NCBI GenBank assembly: GCA_016758905.1
Contig: JAEPQZ010000021.1
Coordinates: 186,001-250,000 of the forward strand
Origin: Umbelopsis isabellina
Taxonomy: Eukaryota > Mucoromycota > Umbelopsidomycetes > Umbelopsidales > Umbelopsidaceae
DNA: 64,000 bases
Direction of reading: 5' to 3'
Of the stretch, positions 1 to 12,042 are shown in pieces. Every line of letters starts with the position of its first letter. Within the stretch, counting starts at the first letter, position 1. A program made the position numbers and the translations under genes. Below the pieces are notes generated by a model, which saw only the letters and a list, made by a program, of their open reading frames with translations, made no database searches and had not been told where the DNA came from.

Positions 1-45
1 AGTTATATCCCCATCGCATTCAACTTATCTTCCATATACCCCAAG

Positions 46-2675
46 ATGACCTCGACCGAGCCTTCTAATTTGAAACGACAAAGAACCGTACGAGAAGTGG
101 AACTAGTGCAGGGTAACTTGGTGCTGGATTGTCCTGTTCCTACCAGCCTTGCTCAGACGAACGCCCGTCGAGATTTTGAATTCAGCCATATGCGATACTC
201 TGCCGTTACGTGCGACCCAGATAGCTTTTCAGAGAGCCAATTCACATTGCGACCGAAACTTCAAGGACGAGAAACAGAGTTATTCATCTGTATGACCATG
301 TACAATGTAAGATAGTGAGCAGAGTGTATATTTGCCACGCTAGTTCAAGCAATAGAGTATTGAGCAACGTTCTTTTATGTTAGGAAGACGAAACGTTATT
401 TTGCCGAACGCTGCATGGAGTGATGAAAAACATCGCTCATTTGTGTTCTAGATCACGGTCAAAGACATGGGACTTCAATGGCTGGAAAAAGGTCGTGGTA
501 TGTATTGTGGCTGATGGTCGCAAAAAGTGTGATCCGCGAGTGCTCAATGTGCTTGAATGTCTCGGTGTATACCAAGAAGGTGTGGCCAAAAATATGGTCA
601 ACGACAAACCTGTTCAAGCCCATCTATACGAGGTGAGTGACAAAATTCATGCTGTCATGAGTAAAGCACGATCATTTGCCAATCTTAAACAACATTAGTA
701 CACCACACAAGTGTCTATGGATCCCGAGATGCGCATCAAGGGAGCAGATAAAGGTGTTGTGCCGGTGCAAATTCTGTTTTGTTTAAAGGAACACAATGCC
801 AAGAAAATCAACTCGCACCGATGGTTCTTCAATGCCTTTGGACCAGTCCTCCAGCCCAATGTCTGTGTCTTGTTGGATGTCGGAACACGTCCAGGAAACA
901 CCTCCATATACCATTTATGGAAAGCTTTTGATAATGATCAGAAAGTCGGTGGAGCATGCGGTGAGATATGCACCATGACTGGCTCGTTCGGTGTCAATCT
1001 TCTGAACCCTTTGGTGGCGTGTCAAAATTTTGAATACAAGATGTCCAACATCTTGGACAAACCACTCGAATCTGTGTTTGGATACATCAGTGTTCTACCT
1101 GGTGCGTTTTCAGCCTATCGCTATGCTGCATTACAAAATGATCATAACGGGCAAGGTAAGCAATGCAAAATATATAAAGAGCAATAATATGATAATTGGC
1201 TATATATGAACAATGAAAATTTTCGTATCATCAGGACCGTTACAAAAGTATTTTATGGGTGAGACTCAGCAAGACGGAAACTCTGATATCTTCACCGCCA
1301 ACATGTACCTGGCCGAAGACCGTATCCTCTGCTTTGAACTTGTGGCTCGGAAACATCAACGGTGGTTACTGCGATACGTGAAATCAGCATTCGGAGAAAC
1401 AGATTGCCCTGACCAGCTGGCAGAGCTTATTTCGCAAAGACGTCGATGGCTCAATGGCAGTTTCTTTGCTGCTGTCTATTCTTTGTGGCACTTTCCGCAG
1501 ATTTGGAGCACTGATCATAGTGGATTGCGGAAAGCTGCTTTGTCAGTCGAATTTTTCTACAATTTGGTCAGTCTGTGCTTCAGCTGGTTCGCGCTGGTAA
1601 AAACATCTTAACACATCATGCAAGCCAGAACAGTATCCTTGTAGGCTAACATACTCGCTTTACAGGCAAACTTTTATTTGACGTTTTACTTTGTATCCAA
1701 ATCGTTCTCTAGCCCAGAGGTTGATCCTTTTGGTGGCAATTGGGGAAAACATATCTTCCAGTTCCTTCATTACCTTTACATCTTCTTATTGATTTCTTCA
1801 TTTATCTGCTCCATGGGCAATCGACCGCAAGGATCCCGATGGATGTTCATTTTTTCTGTGCTTGCTTTTGCAGTAATCATGTCTTACATGCTCTTTGCCG
1901 GAACATGGCTGTCGATATTGAGTATCAGTGCAGCATTTTCAGCGGCCGACTGGGGATACATCGACAACTTTGAACGGTTTAATAGATTGATGAACACGCC
2001 AGGATTCGGTACATTTATGGTATCTCTGCTTTCCACATACGGCCTGTACTTTATCAGCAGTGTTATGTACTTTGACCCATGGCATCTTGTTACAAGCTTT
2101 GTACAATATATGTTGCTCATGCCATCGTACGTCAATGTCCTCAACTGCTATGCGTTTTGCAACACTCATGACGTGTCTTGGGGAACAAAAGGAGACAACA
2201 CTATGCAGACAGATCTTGGTGTGGCTAAACACATTAACAACAAAGAAGGAAAGCAAACAGTTGAGCTCGAAATGTACACTGAGACCGTGGACATTGATGC
2301 TGCATATGAGGAAGCACTTTTTAAATTGCAGCACAAACCCGTGCTGCACAGAGAGGTAAGCAATGGATCACAGATCATGAGATCTTATGTAAAACGACAA
2401 TCTAAACATCGCTTTCACAGAGTCGCACGGCAAAGACAAAACAAGACGATTATTATCGAGGTTTCCGTACTCGGCTTGTGCTCACATGGATTGCATGCAA
2501 TGCGTTTATCGTTGCCGTGTTCACTCAAGACGACTTTGAAGTGATCATACACAGTGGACCAGGTGCACTGGGAACAGCATATACTTCGTTCATATTATGG
2601 ACTGTAGCATTCATGGCTGCCTTCCGCTTTATAGGAAGCAGTTTATACCTGATACTTAGAATATGTGGCCGCTGA
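46..2675 (+). CDS. Chitin synthase, class I/II type (GT2); 5' end possibly outside window
   Basis: Polymerises UDP-GlcNAc into chitin at the plasma membrane. Exons 46-306, 384-632, 699-1155, 1235-1596, 1666-2355 and 2421-2675 join in frame to 757 aa. The N-terminal chitin-synthase block ([10 protein letters not shown], residues ~22-31, then GRETELF) leads into the GT2 core with [43 protein letters not shown] (~349) and the QRRRW product-binding motif (~389-393). The C-terminal third is hydrophobic, as expected for the transmembrane bundle. The length is short for class I/II enzymes because only about 20 residues precede the conserved block. The frame stays open upstream to base 1 and the ATG follows a plausible AG acceptor (CCCCAAG), so an upstream exon may lie outside the window. 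The family is certain; the start is not. DCC1 follows 134 bp downstream on the same strand. Confidence 0.93.
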
Positions 2676-2809
2676 ACTAATGGGCGCGAGCCAAAATAAA
2701 AAGCCCAGAAGCCAAAATTTATTGGCGCGTCCTATTCGCGTCTACAATACCCAATTTTTTACATTATTTTTTGCCTTGCTCACCGCGTCTGTCCCCTTAG
2801 CTAAGCGGA

Positions 2810-4215
2810 ATGACCTCGACACAATACGATCTAAAGTTCTCGGCAGATTATGAAGTCAATTCGCTCAAGCTGGTTGAACTAACCCCGGAGTTACTGGAAG
2901 ACCTGACCATCAACAACTCACCGTAAGCATTTAATCTCACAATGCAACGTGCACTCCGAGTTTATCTTTTTACTGATTCCTTGCGACAGTTTATACATTA
3001 AGGGCCCTGCCGACGAAGATGCTGTCCTATGTACTAAAACTAAAACTTACACAGTTCGACAAGTGAATCTGTCGAATTCACTGATTCTAGCTAGCCAAGG
3101 TCAAGAAGACGCTGCTGCTGGCTCTGTATATACTATCAAAGACACTCAATTTTCTACCATTGAGCTGTTGCCATGTTTACCGCGACTCGATAAAATAGAT
3201 ACGTTGCTACGACCGACAATGTACTCTGGTCCAGAGAACGAACCCAAAGTCCAAGCAAAGGTAAGACCTCGATAAAACGCACAATGGGACCAAAATTTGC
3301 AGTACTGACAATGCTGCCACCAGGGTACCTTATATACTTATAATGATCTACTTTCCATAATACAAGCAAGCGAGAAGGAATTGAAGGACGACTTAAAGGC
3401 GCGAAAGGCGGTAGTGGTTGATGGTAAGATTTATGTGATGTCTTTGTTTCCATCAAACGCCATATAATTGACATCTGCGTGATTTACACCTTACCAATTC
3501 AAAGGTTACTGTCGCCTGATTCATCCAGCTTACCTTCATCGCATAATTGATGCCGTCATAACGACTGCTCAAATACACGACATGGAGCTGTCCAACATTT
3601 CGGTAGCGGATTGTATACAGCCTTTGATAGACGAGTTTGAACTAACTGAACTGCGAGAGGATGTGTTGATCAAATGCTTGGAGTCAGTCAGCGATGAACG
3701 TGAGAATGAGCATGATCGACTAGCATTAAATGAACATCGATTATGTCGTCTTTTAGGCGAACGGCTATTGGTGATGGAACAAGGCAAACAATGGCATATG
3801 GATGAGTTCATGGAGGTGTGGCAGAAACGTACGCCGCATCCATTTGAAGCCAAATGGAAATATTTGCGGGTACGTTTATAAACAAAAAATCTAGATGAAA
3901 ATTTATTCAGCACGTAATGTATTGATCCGGTGAATTCCTTGTTTCATTCAGGGACTCTATATCAAAACACAAAAAACCAAAGCGAATGATGCTCAAGTTT
4001 TGATTTCTTACTTTCCTCTATCGGAATTACCTACAGACCCAGCCGCACGGTTCGCGCAGCTGTTTCAGGAACAAAAACAATGGATGCCAGAAGATCTATT
4101 ACCGTTCATCGAAGACCTAGCACCTGACAAGAAAAAATTGGACTCTTTATTACTAAAATATACTCGTAATCAGAAGCTAGATGGGAAAACCGTGTATGGT
4201 AGCCGAATAAAGTAG
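2810..4215 (+). CDS. DCC1: Sister chromatid cohesion protein Dcc1 (alternative RFC subunit)
   Basis: Subunit of the Ctf18-Dcc1-Ctf8 replication factor C complex, which loads and unloads PCNA and supports cohesion at replication forks. Exons 2810-2922, 2990-3260, 3324-3423, 3505-3869 and 3952-4215 give 370 aa, close to the usual length (~380). Family features seen are the N-terminal stretch containing LKLVELTPELL, the segment LYIKGPADEDAVLCTKTKTY, and a C-terminal winged-helix region with SELPTDPAARFAQLFQEQ. The ATG at 2810 starts a frame that splices cleanly into the conserved region. A longer frame opening at 2665 overlaps the start in another register and is not used. The gene is recognised from memory of the family pattern, not from an alignment. 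Confidence 0.85.
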
Positions 4216-4590
4216 GGCAAGGTGAAAAGCAAAAGGGCCCAGATAGAAAGAATAACAAACGTAAACGGTCGAGATTACCCGATTAGGGAAAGATGAATCT
4301 GTTTTATCATTTTCGCAAGCCAAGAGGTTATAATGCAAACCATATAATTTATACATGAATAGCGAGTACAAGCCGATAAACCAAAAAAAAAAACCGAAAT
4401 TAACAAGGAAATATTGGGAAAAGAAGAAGGCAGCAAACTAAAAACTGGTTGGTAAAGTGGTGTTTTCTTTTTACAATGAGGGCGGAAAACCCGACGAGAA
4501 GGAATGGAATTCCAACGTTGTGTTATACCACCCATCGAGATATATCACCCATCGATTACAACGACGTCTAGTGTCATAGGCGATCACAAT
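4216..4590. other. Convergent 3' spacer
   Basis: A-rich spacer between the 3' ends of DCC1 (plus) and a Cys-rich gene (minus). It presumably holds both 3' UTRs and poly(A) sites; the A-tract near 4381-4395 is typical. No supported gene. Confidence 0.5.
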
Positions 4591-5223
4591 CTAGGAAGTG
4601 GCACTCCGTGAGACCACTGGCCGGGTTTTGATCAACGAATGATCGAATCTAGTCTTTGCTGAGACTCTTCCTTCGTTACGCAAAGCCAACAACCTTGATG
4701 CTTTGCCTTTCAGCTTTGCATCCAAGCTCTTTTTGGCTTTAGCGTCGTTGATGGGGATGACACGCACGGACGGGATCTGAGTTGCATTGCAGCCTTTGCA
4801 GCGGAATGACGCGCCCAACGAAATAGGTGACGTTTGAGTGTTGACCGCCTTATCCAAACATTTCTGACTGCATATGGCATAGAACGACACTTGCTGGTCA
4901 GCCGGTGTCACTGCCTCATTGTAAGTCTGACAGCGAGTGCAATTAAAATTGTTAAATCTTGCCGATACGTAACAAAACGTCGGTGTCGACGAGAAGTACA
5001 ACTCCGGTCGCTCCAGTTCATATGCTGGGGTGCCCGGTGTAGCTCCTCCTCCCAGGTTGAGGTTTGACAACCCATACGCTGCTATAAAAAAATCGGTGCG
5101 ATCGTCGACAGCTGAATTGGGAGGCGTGGCAGGGATTTCGTCTGATACAGTTGGAGGAAATACGTATTTAGTTCGACAACACGAACAATCCCATCGTAAG
5201 TGTTTAAGAGTGTTAGAGACCAT
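4591..5223 (-). CDS. Cys-rich protein of unknown function, 210 aa
   Basis: I do not recognise this gene. It is one uninterrupted frame of 210 aa from an ATG at 5223, with AT-rich DNA upstream suited to a promoter. It has paired cysteines in CSCC near the N-terminus, FNCTRC near the middle, ICSQKC and FRCKGC, a spacing that suggests two or more zinc-binding knuckles. Between the first and second cluster is a Gly/Pro-rich stretch (GGGATPGTPAYE). The C-terminal ~55 residues are basic and rich in Lys/Arg/Ala/Ser. Nucleic-acid binding or a structural zinc protein is possible, but this is inference. The length, lack of stops and ordered Cys pattern argue for a real gene. Confidence 0.6.
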   Translation of the reverse strand: MVSNTLKHLRWDCSCCRTKYVFPPTVSDEIPATPPNSAVDDRTDFFIAAYGLSNLNLGGGATPGTPAYELERPELYFSSTPTFCYVSARFNNFNCTRCQTYNEAVTPADQQVSFYAICSQKCLDKAVNTQTSPISLGASFRCKGCNATQIPSVRVIPINDAKAKKSLDAKLKGKASRLLALRNEGRVSAKTRFDHSLIKTRPVVSRSATS

Positions 5224-5487
5224 ATGGAAAGAAAATAGGGAATATAAAATAACAGGAGAAAAGAGAGAGATAGATTGATTAAGAAAAAAAAAATTACACT
5301 AGGTTTTTTTATATATGACTTTAGAAAAATAGGTTTTGTTCCTTTAATGGGTCGTAATTTTTTATACAAGATTTTCTATATTGCGAAACGTAAGATGAAA
5401 CCAAGAACTCGAATGAAAGGGTATATACTTAGCATTCTTCATGAATAATAAAACTTAGATCTATTAAACATTGAGAATGATTTGCCA
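5224..5487. other. AT-rich spacer
   Basis: Short AT-rich region between the 5' end of the Cys-rich gene and the 3' end of the SH3 gene, both on the minus strand. It includes poly-A and poly-T tracts near 5280-5310. No gene seen. Confidence 0.4.
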
Positions 5488-6279
5488 TTATACAGGCGAC
5501 AAAGGTAATGGTTTTTCTTCTTTGATGGCTGCTGTGGGTGGTGGGGTGATGGTTTCGTGATATGACGGGGTTTTAGAGTGACGGTAATCTGGCTGCACGG
5601 TATTCGTTGTTGTTGTGGTTGAGGCTTGCAGGCAAGACCGAGGAAACATGCCTGAAATGCAGTAAAAAGTGGGGCGTTAAAAAAACACCATAGATAGTTA
5701 CGTCAGATACGGTCATATATAGCTTTCCAAAAAAAGTTTGTATGTTACCTTGAATACCCAACGTATCGTTCTGACCATACGCCCAATTTTCGTCGTAGTA
5801 GCCATGGACTCGTACAAGGTCGCCTACGTTGATGGTGATTTCGTCGCTAAGCGTTGCGTCGTACGCTGCAATGGCTTTAGATGGTTCGAGTTGTATGGTA
5901 TTCCGTCGATAATACGTAATGGGGGTTTGAAAACCCGCAAGCCAAGCTTGACGGCTTTTTCGCTGCTGTCGTCGATACACTTGTAGGCATACCGCGAACA
6001 AGGCGATAACGCCTAGTGCTACTCCGATGCCGATACCAGCTCCCGCGGTCGGTGATTCACCAACCGTGTTGCCGGCTGATGGATTATAGCTGGATTCATC
6101 TTCATTCGAAGCTAATTAATATATATATATATATATAATTAGTTTCATTGTTAAATTCGTTAAATCATTTTGCCTAATAAAAATTTTTTATGCCATTTAC
6201 CATCGGCTCGGCTATGTAATATCGGCGTCCCTGATATGACGGTGACACATGCCAGATTGACTAACAAAAGACCATACAT
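5488..6279 (-). CDS. Single-pass membrane protein with C-terminal SH3 domain, 201 aa
   Basis: Exons, in minus-strand order, are 6279-6201, 6111-5749 and 5651-5488, with phases matching at both joins. The protein starts with a signal peptide (MYGLLLVNLACVTVISG), then a short Ser/Asn-rich outer segment (~27-50), a Gly-rich transmembrane helix (GAGIGIGVALGVIALFAVCL) and a basic stop-transfer stretch (YRRQQRKSR). A complete SH3 domain follows: AIAAYDA, DEITINVGDLVRV, ENWAYGQN, and after the second intron GMFPRSCL. The tail is Pro/Thr-rich. This arrangement suits a cortical or cell-wall-sensing adaptor with the SH3 in the cytosol. Sho1 has four membrane helices, so this is not Sho1. Partners are unknown. 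Exon 3 is short but restores the canonical end of the SH3 fold, which supports the model. Confidence 0.8.
6118..6137. repeat. (TA)n microsatellite in an intron
   Basis: A run of alternating T and A lies inside the first intron of the SH3 membrane protein gene, close to its 3' splice site. It is probably variable in length between strains. Confidence 0.8.
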
Positions 6280-6843
6280 GGCGTGATATATTAAAGAATG
6301 TGTGTACGTGTGTGTATGTGTGGTATGAGCGGTGAGTGGTTATATTTGTAGCTTAGATGATGGTGTTGATAGATGGTTGATCAGTGAGTGTTTAAGTTGA
6401 AGGAGTGAATAGAAAAATAATGGAAAAGCAAAAGGATGTGTGTGCTTGAAAAGGAATTTATGGCATGCAGATATATATAATATTTTTATTTATTTATTTT
6501 TTACATTGCCGATGGGCTGACTGAGAATCGGGAAAGCCTATACACGTTGGTAGAATCTCTTGGATCTCCGTGGGCGACCAGCCAGCCTGAAAGGAGTGCA
6601 AGGAGCCATAACTGGACCATACATTGTAATATGCCTATGTACTTTTTATTATTGGTATTGACAATTAAACATTTTAACACATATTTTGAATCAGTTTTGG
6701 TTAAAATGGTATCGTCCTATACAAGGTTATTTGTCAAGAAATTAACATTCACATCGGCTTGGCTGTAATAGCCACGTTGTATTATGAAGTTGTGTTTCTT
6801 TCCAAAAGGGACGCGCCCCGTAGCACTTTTTTTAGGTTGCACG
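6280..6843. other. Intergenic region upstream of the SH3 gene
   Basis: Contains a GT-rich stretch (about 6300-6325) and T/A tracts (about 6478-6500). It serves as the promoter of the SH3 gene and the 3' side of the RUS-family gene. No supported coding sequence. Confidence 0.4.
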
Positions 6844-8722
6844 TCACGCTTTTATGGGTTCTAAACTTTTCTCCATGCTGATACGTCTGCTATCTCCATC
6901 CGTGATAAATTGATGTTCTATATCCCATCCTCGCTCCAACAATTCATTGATGAAAGGTGGATAGGTCCGGTCCACGGTAGAATTAATGTTTCGATACCGA
7001 TGATTTCGTTCTAGACCCCATCGCGCAACACATGCGTGATAATACCCCTTTAGTATATCCTGAGATGATGCGTTTTGATCAAAAAGAACAACCACATCGT
7101 GAGCCGTGTTCATAACTATATATCGCTGTTGAAGCGCAGCATGCGCATCCACAAAATCCCAGCCTTCTGCATGGTCCTGCTCTGACAGTAGGGGCTCGAC
7201 TCGGATGGGTATCTTAAAACGTGATGGATTTTTTCTAACAAAACTTTCCACCTCCGCCGCCTGCCTCGGAGTCGACAATTGCTTTTGCTCAAAGTATTCT
7301 CGAATCAACATTTCTGCCCGGACGCTGTTCAATGTTGGGTTGGCGGCAAAGCGATTGGATTTATATACACTGTAAATACTGAGCGCCGAGAAAGGCACCC
7401 AGGCTGCAAACATAGGCGCCAGCAACTGTTGTGGTTCAGCCAGTCCAGGGAAATAGCTGATCATTGCTGAAATCATAACACCTATGCCTGTTCCTGCAAG
7501 GCCAGCAGCTGTTGCTTGAGAACCTGATTTACCCGTTATGTCTCCTAAACTATGAATAAGCAGGAAAACGATTTAGTATTGATTATTGATAATGCCAGTC
7601 ACTGAACACATGTGCTTTTGCCCGAATACTTACTTGTTTCTTATGGCAAACGTACGATGAATATGAGCTCTACAAGATGACGGAATTGAAGTCTATGTTA
7701 GCTCGCGTTCCAACCATCTCCTACCTAGTAAAATGCATTCCGTCCTTTCGCCCTATTGACTCCCCTCCCCCTTCTCTCACTCCCCTGTCTCTCAACTCCC
7801 AACTCCCCATACTTTCACGTGATCTAGTCCTTACCTTGACGCAGATGCTGCCAACCAGGCCATATTCTTGCCAATATTAGACACAGAAGCCATGACTAAG
7901 AAAGCCCCAGGGAACAATGGAGTGAACAGCTCAATAAGACTAGCCGCTTGCATCACACAGGTACTTTTAAACCGATACCATCGAGGTTCGGAGTCAAAGC
8001 GGTCACTCACAGCCGAAGCATATAACACTCCGCCCAGTTGGCCAAGGCCATCCTTAATGATCCAATTTATGGACGCCGCCAACTATTCAACGTTATGTTT
8101 AGCAAATTCAACACAGTAAACTATATCTAGCATAAACCTGACTTACTGGAATGGAGCCAGCTCCTAGTCCGATCGCATAAAGCATGGATTGCATAGATAA
8201 TACTATATTATTCCAGAAAAAGTAATTGAGGTCAGTGTTTGTGGAGTAACGCCATGCAATCCCGTCATTAAACAAATAAATTCACTTACCACTTGTAACC
8301 GAGCCTGCCAAGTTATGCCACATCTGCCAGTAAGCGAATCCTTTATACTCTGGCGTAACTGAATGTGGATATCCCCGAGGTAAGAATGTAGCAAGGGCAT
8401 TGTCCCGAGTGAGGAGTATGGACTCCTTCAAATTCAGAGGTCGTCCACTGGCCGTTTCATCGTACGATATCTTTTTGACGAGTTCACCATCCTGAGGTAT
8501 AGAAAACGTCGTCCAACGTTTTCCAGTGAATGTTTTCGTATACTGTCGTATATTGATGGCCGCAACCACTGGTTCTGACGCCTCTGATCCATGAGCAGGC
8601 TGTGTCTGGGCCGCTGATGATGCCGAAGCTCGCAGAGGTAGATATAAGGTTGGCCTATATATCGACCAGTTGATATGTCTAGTTGCCATCGGTCGATGCG
8701 AGGCACATGTTCGTATCAACAT
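6844..8722 (-). CDS. RUS family (DUF647, ROOT UVB SENSITIVE) protein
   Basis: Exons in minus order are 8722-8290, 8202-8147, 8082-7835, 7669-7634 and 7549-6844, giving 492 aa, a normal length for the family. Conserved elements are FLPRGYPHSVTPEY, YAIGLGAGSIPLAASINW, IKDGLGQLGGVLYAS, DSEPRWYRF, SNIGKNMAWLAASASR, RTFAIRNNLGDITGKSGSQA and a C-terminal region with GWDIEHQFI. The domain has several hydrophobic segments. RUS proteins occur in plants, animals and many fungi; plant members act in UV-B responses and auxin transport, while the biochemical role is unsettled. The N-terminal ~45 residues are basic and hydroxylated and could target a mitochondrion. The start at 8722 (MLIRTC) was preferred to an in-frame codon farther upstream at 8806. 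Exon 4 has only 36 nt. Confidence 0.85.
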
Positions 8723-10038
8723 TTTGGTAGAATGGAGTAGAAGAAGGAGCGAGGGAAATTCGGGTTTCGAAAATTTTCCCGGACAATAAATTTTTTTGAC
8801 GTGCACTCCAGTTTTTAAGGCAAAACCTGACAGGCACGTATTTTAATTATTTCTTTCTTTTGGCATACCATGCAAATGCCAGGTCGCGGAAATATACAGT
8901 GCAAATTGTTCGTAAGGAATTGCAAAAGTAAACGTCGCATAGTTTGAATGTGAATTAGACACCAATCAGCAGCGTAGCTCGTGGACAGATACTCCTCATG
9001 GTCTGATTTTTGCAATAAATTCCATCCCCCATGCAGTTGCAGCGACCAACTCCCTGTTCATCTGCACCAAAGGAGAAACTCGAATGAATTTTCCCCTCCC
9101 CATGCAATGCTGCATTAATTATGCTGCAATAAAGACAATCAAATGCTGCTTTTTCACGAAATCTTTTCAGAAAGCTGTATCTGCGATGACATAAGCCTGA
9201 ACTCCTTATAATGGTCAGGTGCCGGCACTTGCCAGGCTATTAGTTGACAGGAAGTCCCTTCGTCATCGAGTAACACGCAATTATAGGCAAAGGGTTGGTC
9301 TCACTGCTGGAAGCAATATAATTTTCTCTGTTTATGCATTGGCTGTAATGACCCCGCTTTATGGTTTTTTCTGAAACATCCTCGTACTACGTGCGTTGTC
9401 CACAATTGGAGCGTGGGCAATCTTATTCCTGCTAACGTACAACTTCCGTGATCTTGATAAAGGAATGCAAACAAACTTTATAGTCGATCTCGCTTGTTCG
9501 GCCGACCTACGCGTGGCGAAAGGCAGCTCTGAGTTTAATGCAAGCCGCATCTTAAAAATGTGGTGGAGGCGTCTGTGAGGAGCATCGGACGATGAGAGCT
9601 ATGTCGATCATGGAGAAATTGGGAGACTTGTTTGTAAGGGAGAGGGCTAGCGCGTAGGCGCGCACTATTTCATTTTAGAACGACTAGCTCAGCGCGTTTT
9701 AGACGGTTTTAGACCGGCGCAGTAAGATTAAGAGATTTGCCATTAGACAGGGCAGAGTACACCATTCCAGACAGGGAAAAATTTTCTTCTTGGGTCACAG
9801 CTAATACTAGATAGCGTGCTAGGATATTTTTTTTTTGTGACTGAAAGTGTCGAAATCATCAGGACGTTGAATCAAGGGTTCTGTTTATTTACTTGCCTCC
9901 ATTAAACTCAGGAAAATGAATTAACAACAGGCATATGGTAGACATATGGTTTATCAATAAAAGTGATGAACACAGTGCGTTAATCTTTCTGTTCCCGGGA
10001 CCTCTTGCCATGCACTTATTCCCCCTATTCAGCGCAGT
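8723..10038. other. Long intergenic region without a supported gene
   Basis: About 1.3 kb. The ORFs present are short, overlap on both strands and show no family motifs. Around 9640-9730 there is a small GC-rich patch with repeated CGCG and GCGC. I see no tRNA or transposon end. Confidence 0.4.
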
Positions 10039-10323
10039 CTAAATAAAAAAGCATGGCCCCGGTGCCACCATCCTACCGAAGAAGCTCTGTTCGCTCGGTG
10101 GTTTAAAAATAACATCCAGAAAGCCTGATGCCTTTTTGTAAAAAAGATAAAGCGAAGTATCTGTCAGTCGCTCAGCCGACTTTGAAAATACGCTTTCTTC
10201 ACTTTCCAAATGACCAGAGCTTATTTCGTTGTTTTTAAAAATGCTTTTGGGTTTGAACAACAACATGTACACCAAAATAGCAATAAGACCAAAAAAATTA
10301 AAAAAGGGTTGTTGTTGAAACAT
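10039..10323 (-). CDS. Possible small membrane protein, 94 aa
   Basis: A single frame from an ATG at 10323. It has an N-terminal hydrophobic helix (FFGLIAILVYMLLF), then a polar Ser/Glu-rich section and an amphipathic C-terminal part. I recognise no family. Support is only the open frame and the credible signal-anchor pattern in an otherwise empty region; an uncharacterised small membrane protein or a chance ORF are both possible. The next gene starts about 390 bp away on the opposite strand, so the two could share a promoter. Confidence 0.3.
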   Translation of the reverse strand: MFQQQPFFNFFGLIAILVYMLLFKPKSIFKNNEISSGHLESEESVFSKSAERLTDTSLYLFYKKASGFLDVIFKPPSEQSFFGRMVAPGPCFFI

Positions 10324-10713
10324 GTTTCTCGTACCATGCAAAAAATCCTTCTATTAGCCATGAAGCCCCCTATATGCGCAGAGCAGTGGATGAAAAAATC
10401 TGCTGTGTGGTGTTAGAGGCGCAGCTGACCTGTATGTATGCTTATTCGCCACCACCAATCCACGTTCACCTTTTTGAGCGTCCAGTGGGCTGCCTTTAAT
10501 AAACTAAGTGGCTGGCAAACACAGAAATTTGCCTATCTTTTGTTTTGACTGACACTGAAAATAATTAGGTGCAGCGAAATGCCCAAAATAGCACTACTAC
10601 CCAATACTTCTTCCAAATATAAAATAGAATCATCACTGGGACCTTCTATCATTCCCCAAACTTTTTCTTCTTTTCTTTTTTTCTTTCCTGGCTCGACGCA
10701 AAATCACATAAAC

Positions 10714-12042
10714 ATGAAGAAATCGTCTTTGCGATATCTACTGGTCTTAATACCATTATCATTAAGTGCCATTACATTGACAGCCCTGGTCAGCAGAACA
10801 AAGGCTTCGACCACATTTCCCGGTTTGTACTCTTCACGGGTACAAATAAATCTCACCGCTGTCAGCCCCCAGTACGAACAACCAACGAATGTTGATGACA
10901 CAAAATACCTTGCCTATCTACCACATTCTGGCTTTGCGAATCAACGAACAGAGCTAGTTAATGCCATTATCCTGGCAAAACACCTGAATCGAACTCTATT
11001 AATTCCTCCGCTGTTCCTTGGCCAAGTTGAGGGTTGGCAAGGAGAGGGTCGATTATGGGAAACATTAGCTGAATTGACTGATCCAAAACGACGAACTCAG
11101 TGTCGATTAGACGATAGCAACGAAGAGGATCAATTGTGCGCTCACTATAAACGCTTTGGAATGCTCCGCTGGTCGTGGGCTAGTGATTTAGCACCATTGA
11201 CCACTGAGTTCGGAGTCCAATATTTAGAACGCCAGGACATGTCGTTACAGTCACTCCAGGACAGTCTTAATATTGGTCCATATGACATTTATCGAATTAC
11301 CGACGAACACCCCTATGCTTGGGACGTGAGAGGCGGAAACACTCCAGCCAGCAACAATCCACGATATATCAAACATTTCCGGATGAACCAGTTGGAAGTG
11401 CCTCATAAAGTGCTTCATTTCTATGGTTTATTCGGTGAAGGCCGCGTGGCAGCTGACAAGGCAGAACGAGATCAGATCAAAAATGTCCTTGTCTTCAGAA
11501 ACCCGCAAGTGGTAGACGTGGCGGCCAAATATGTGCAAGCCGTTGGAGGAATCGATCAATTCACCAGTATTCATATCCGTACCGGTGATGGAGTGTTCCG
11601 TCGCACGCTCGCTTCTCGCATCCCCATGGCCATAGAGCGCCTTCATCGGGTAATCGGAGATCGCGATTCTGAACCCAATGACGCTGCCAAGCAAAACATC
11701 ACGGACGAGAACCGCGTGGAGTGGTGCATAAACAACCAAGCATCCAATCCACGAAACGCCATGGTTTTTGTGGCTACTGATGCCAAAAACCCTAGAGAAG
11801 ACCTCGCTGCTGTGTTCGATGAATTCCCTTGTGCTGTCACCATGCAAGATTTCCCTACATCTTGGCTGGAACCATTACAAGAGGCATCTGTCGCCACACA
11901 GCAACATATCGAAAATTGGCTTCTGACGTTTGTGGATGCTGAAATTGCTCAACAAGCCAAAAAATATATACCCAGCCCTGGAAGCACTTTTAGTGGCTAC
12001 ATTGGCGCCATTCATCGCCAAAGGATCAACTACACATTCTAA
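10714..12042 (+). CDS. O-fucosyltransferase-like glycosyltransferase, type II membrane protein
   Basis: Intronless, 442 aa from the ATG at 10714. The N-terminus is a signal anchor (YLLVLIPLSLSAITLTALV) that would hold it in the ER or Golgi membrane. The lumenal part begins with LPHSGFANQRTELVNAI and HLNRTLLIPP, the nucleotide-sugar side of the GDP-fucose O-fucosyltransferase-like fold, and continues to SIHIRTGDGVFRRTL, matching the family's HxRxxD-type motif. MVFVATDAKNPREDL later in the chain matches the usual VFVATD strand. Donor and acceptor are not shown by the sequence. A frame opening 45 codons upstream (10579) is not used, because that stretch is pyrimidine-rich and looks like a leader. 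Confidence 0.75.
   Translation: MKKSSLRYLLVLIPLSLSAITLTALVSRTKASTTFPGLYSSRVQINLTAVSPQYEQPTNVDDTKYLAYLPHSGFANQRTELVNAIILAKHLNRTLLIPPLFLGQVEGWQGEGRLWETLAELTDPKRRTQCRLDDSNEEDQLCAHYKRFGMLRWSWASDLAPLTTEFGVQYLERQDMSLQSLQDSLNIGPYDIYRITDEHPYAWDVRGGNTPASNNPRYIKHFRMNQLEVPHKVLHFYGLFGEGRVAADKAERDQIKNVLVFRNPQVVDVAAKYVQAVGGIDQFTSIHIRTGDGVFRRTLASRIPMAIERLHRVIGDRDSEPNDAAKQNITDENRVEWCINNQASNPRNAMVFVATDAKNPREDLAAVFDEFPCAVTMQDFPTSWLEPLQEASVATQQHIENWLLTFVDAEIAQQAKKYIPSPGSTFSGYIGAIHRQRINYTF

Noticed and set aside
6490-6610. Weak resemblance to the 3' half of 5S rRNA (GGGCGACCAGCC region)
   Set aside because: Only a few bases match and the internal control boxes cannot be recognised.
9640-9740. tRNA-like D-arm word (TAGCTCAG) in a GC-rich patch
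   Set aside because: No B box, no acceptor stem and no anticodon loop can be drawn.
10579-10713. Longer start for the O-fucosyltransferase-like gene
   Set aside because: The stretch is pyrimidine-rich leader-like DNA; the ATG at 10714 starts a proper signal anchor.
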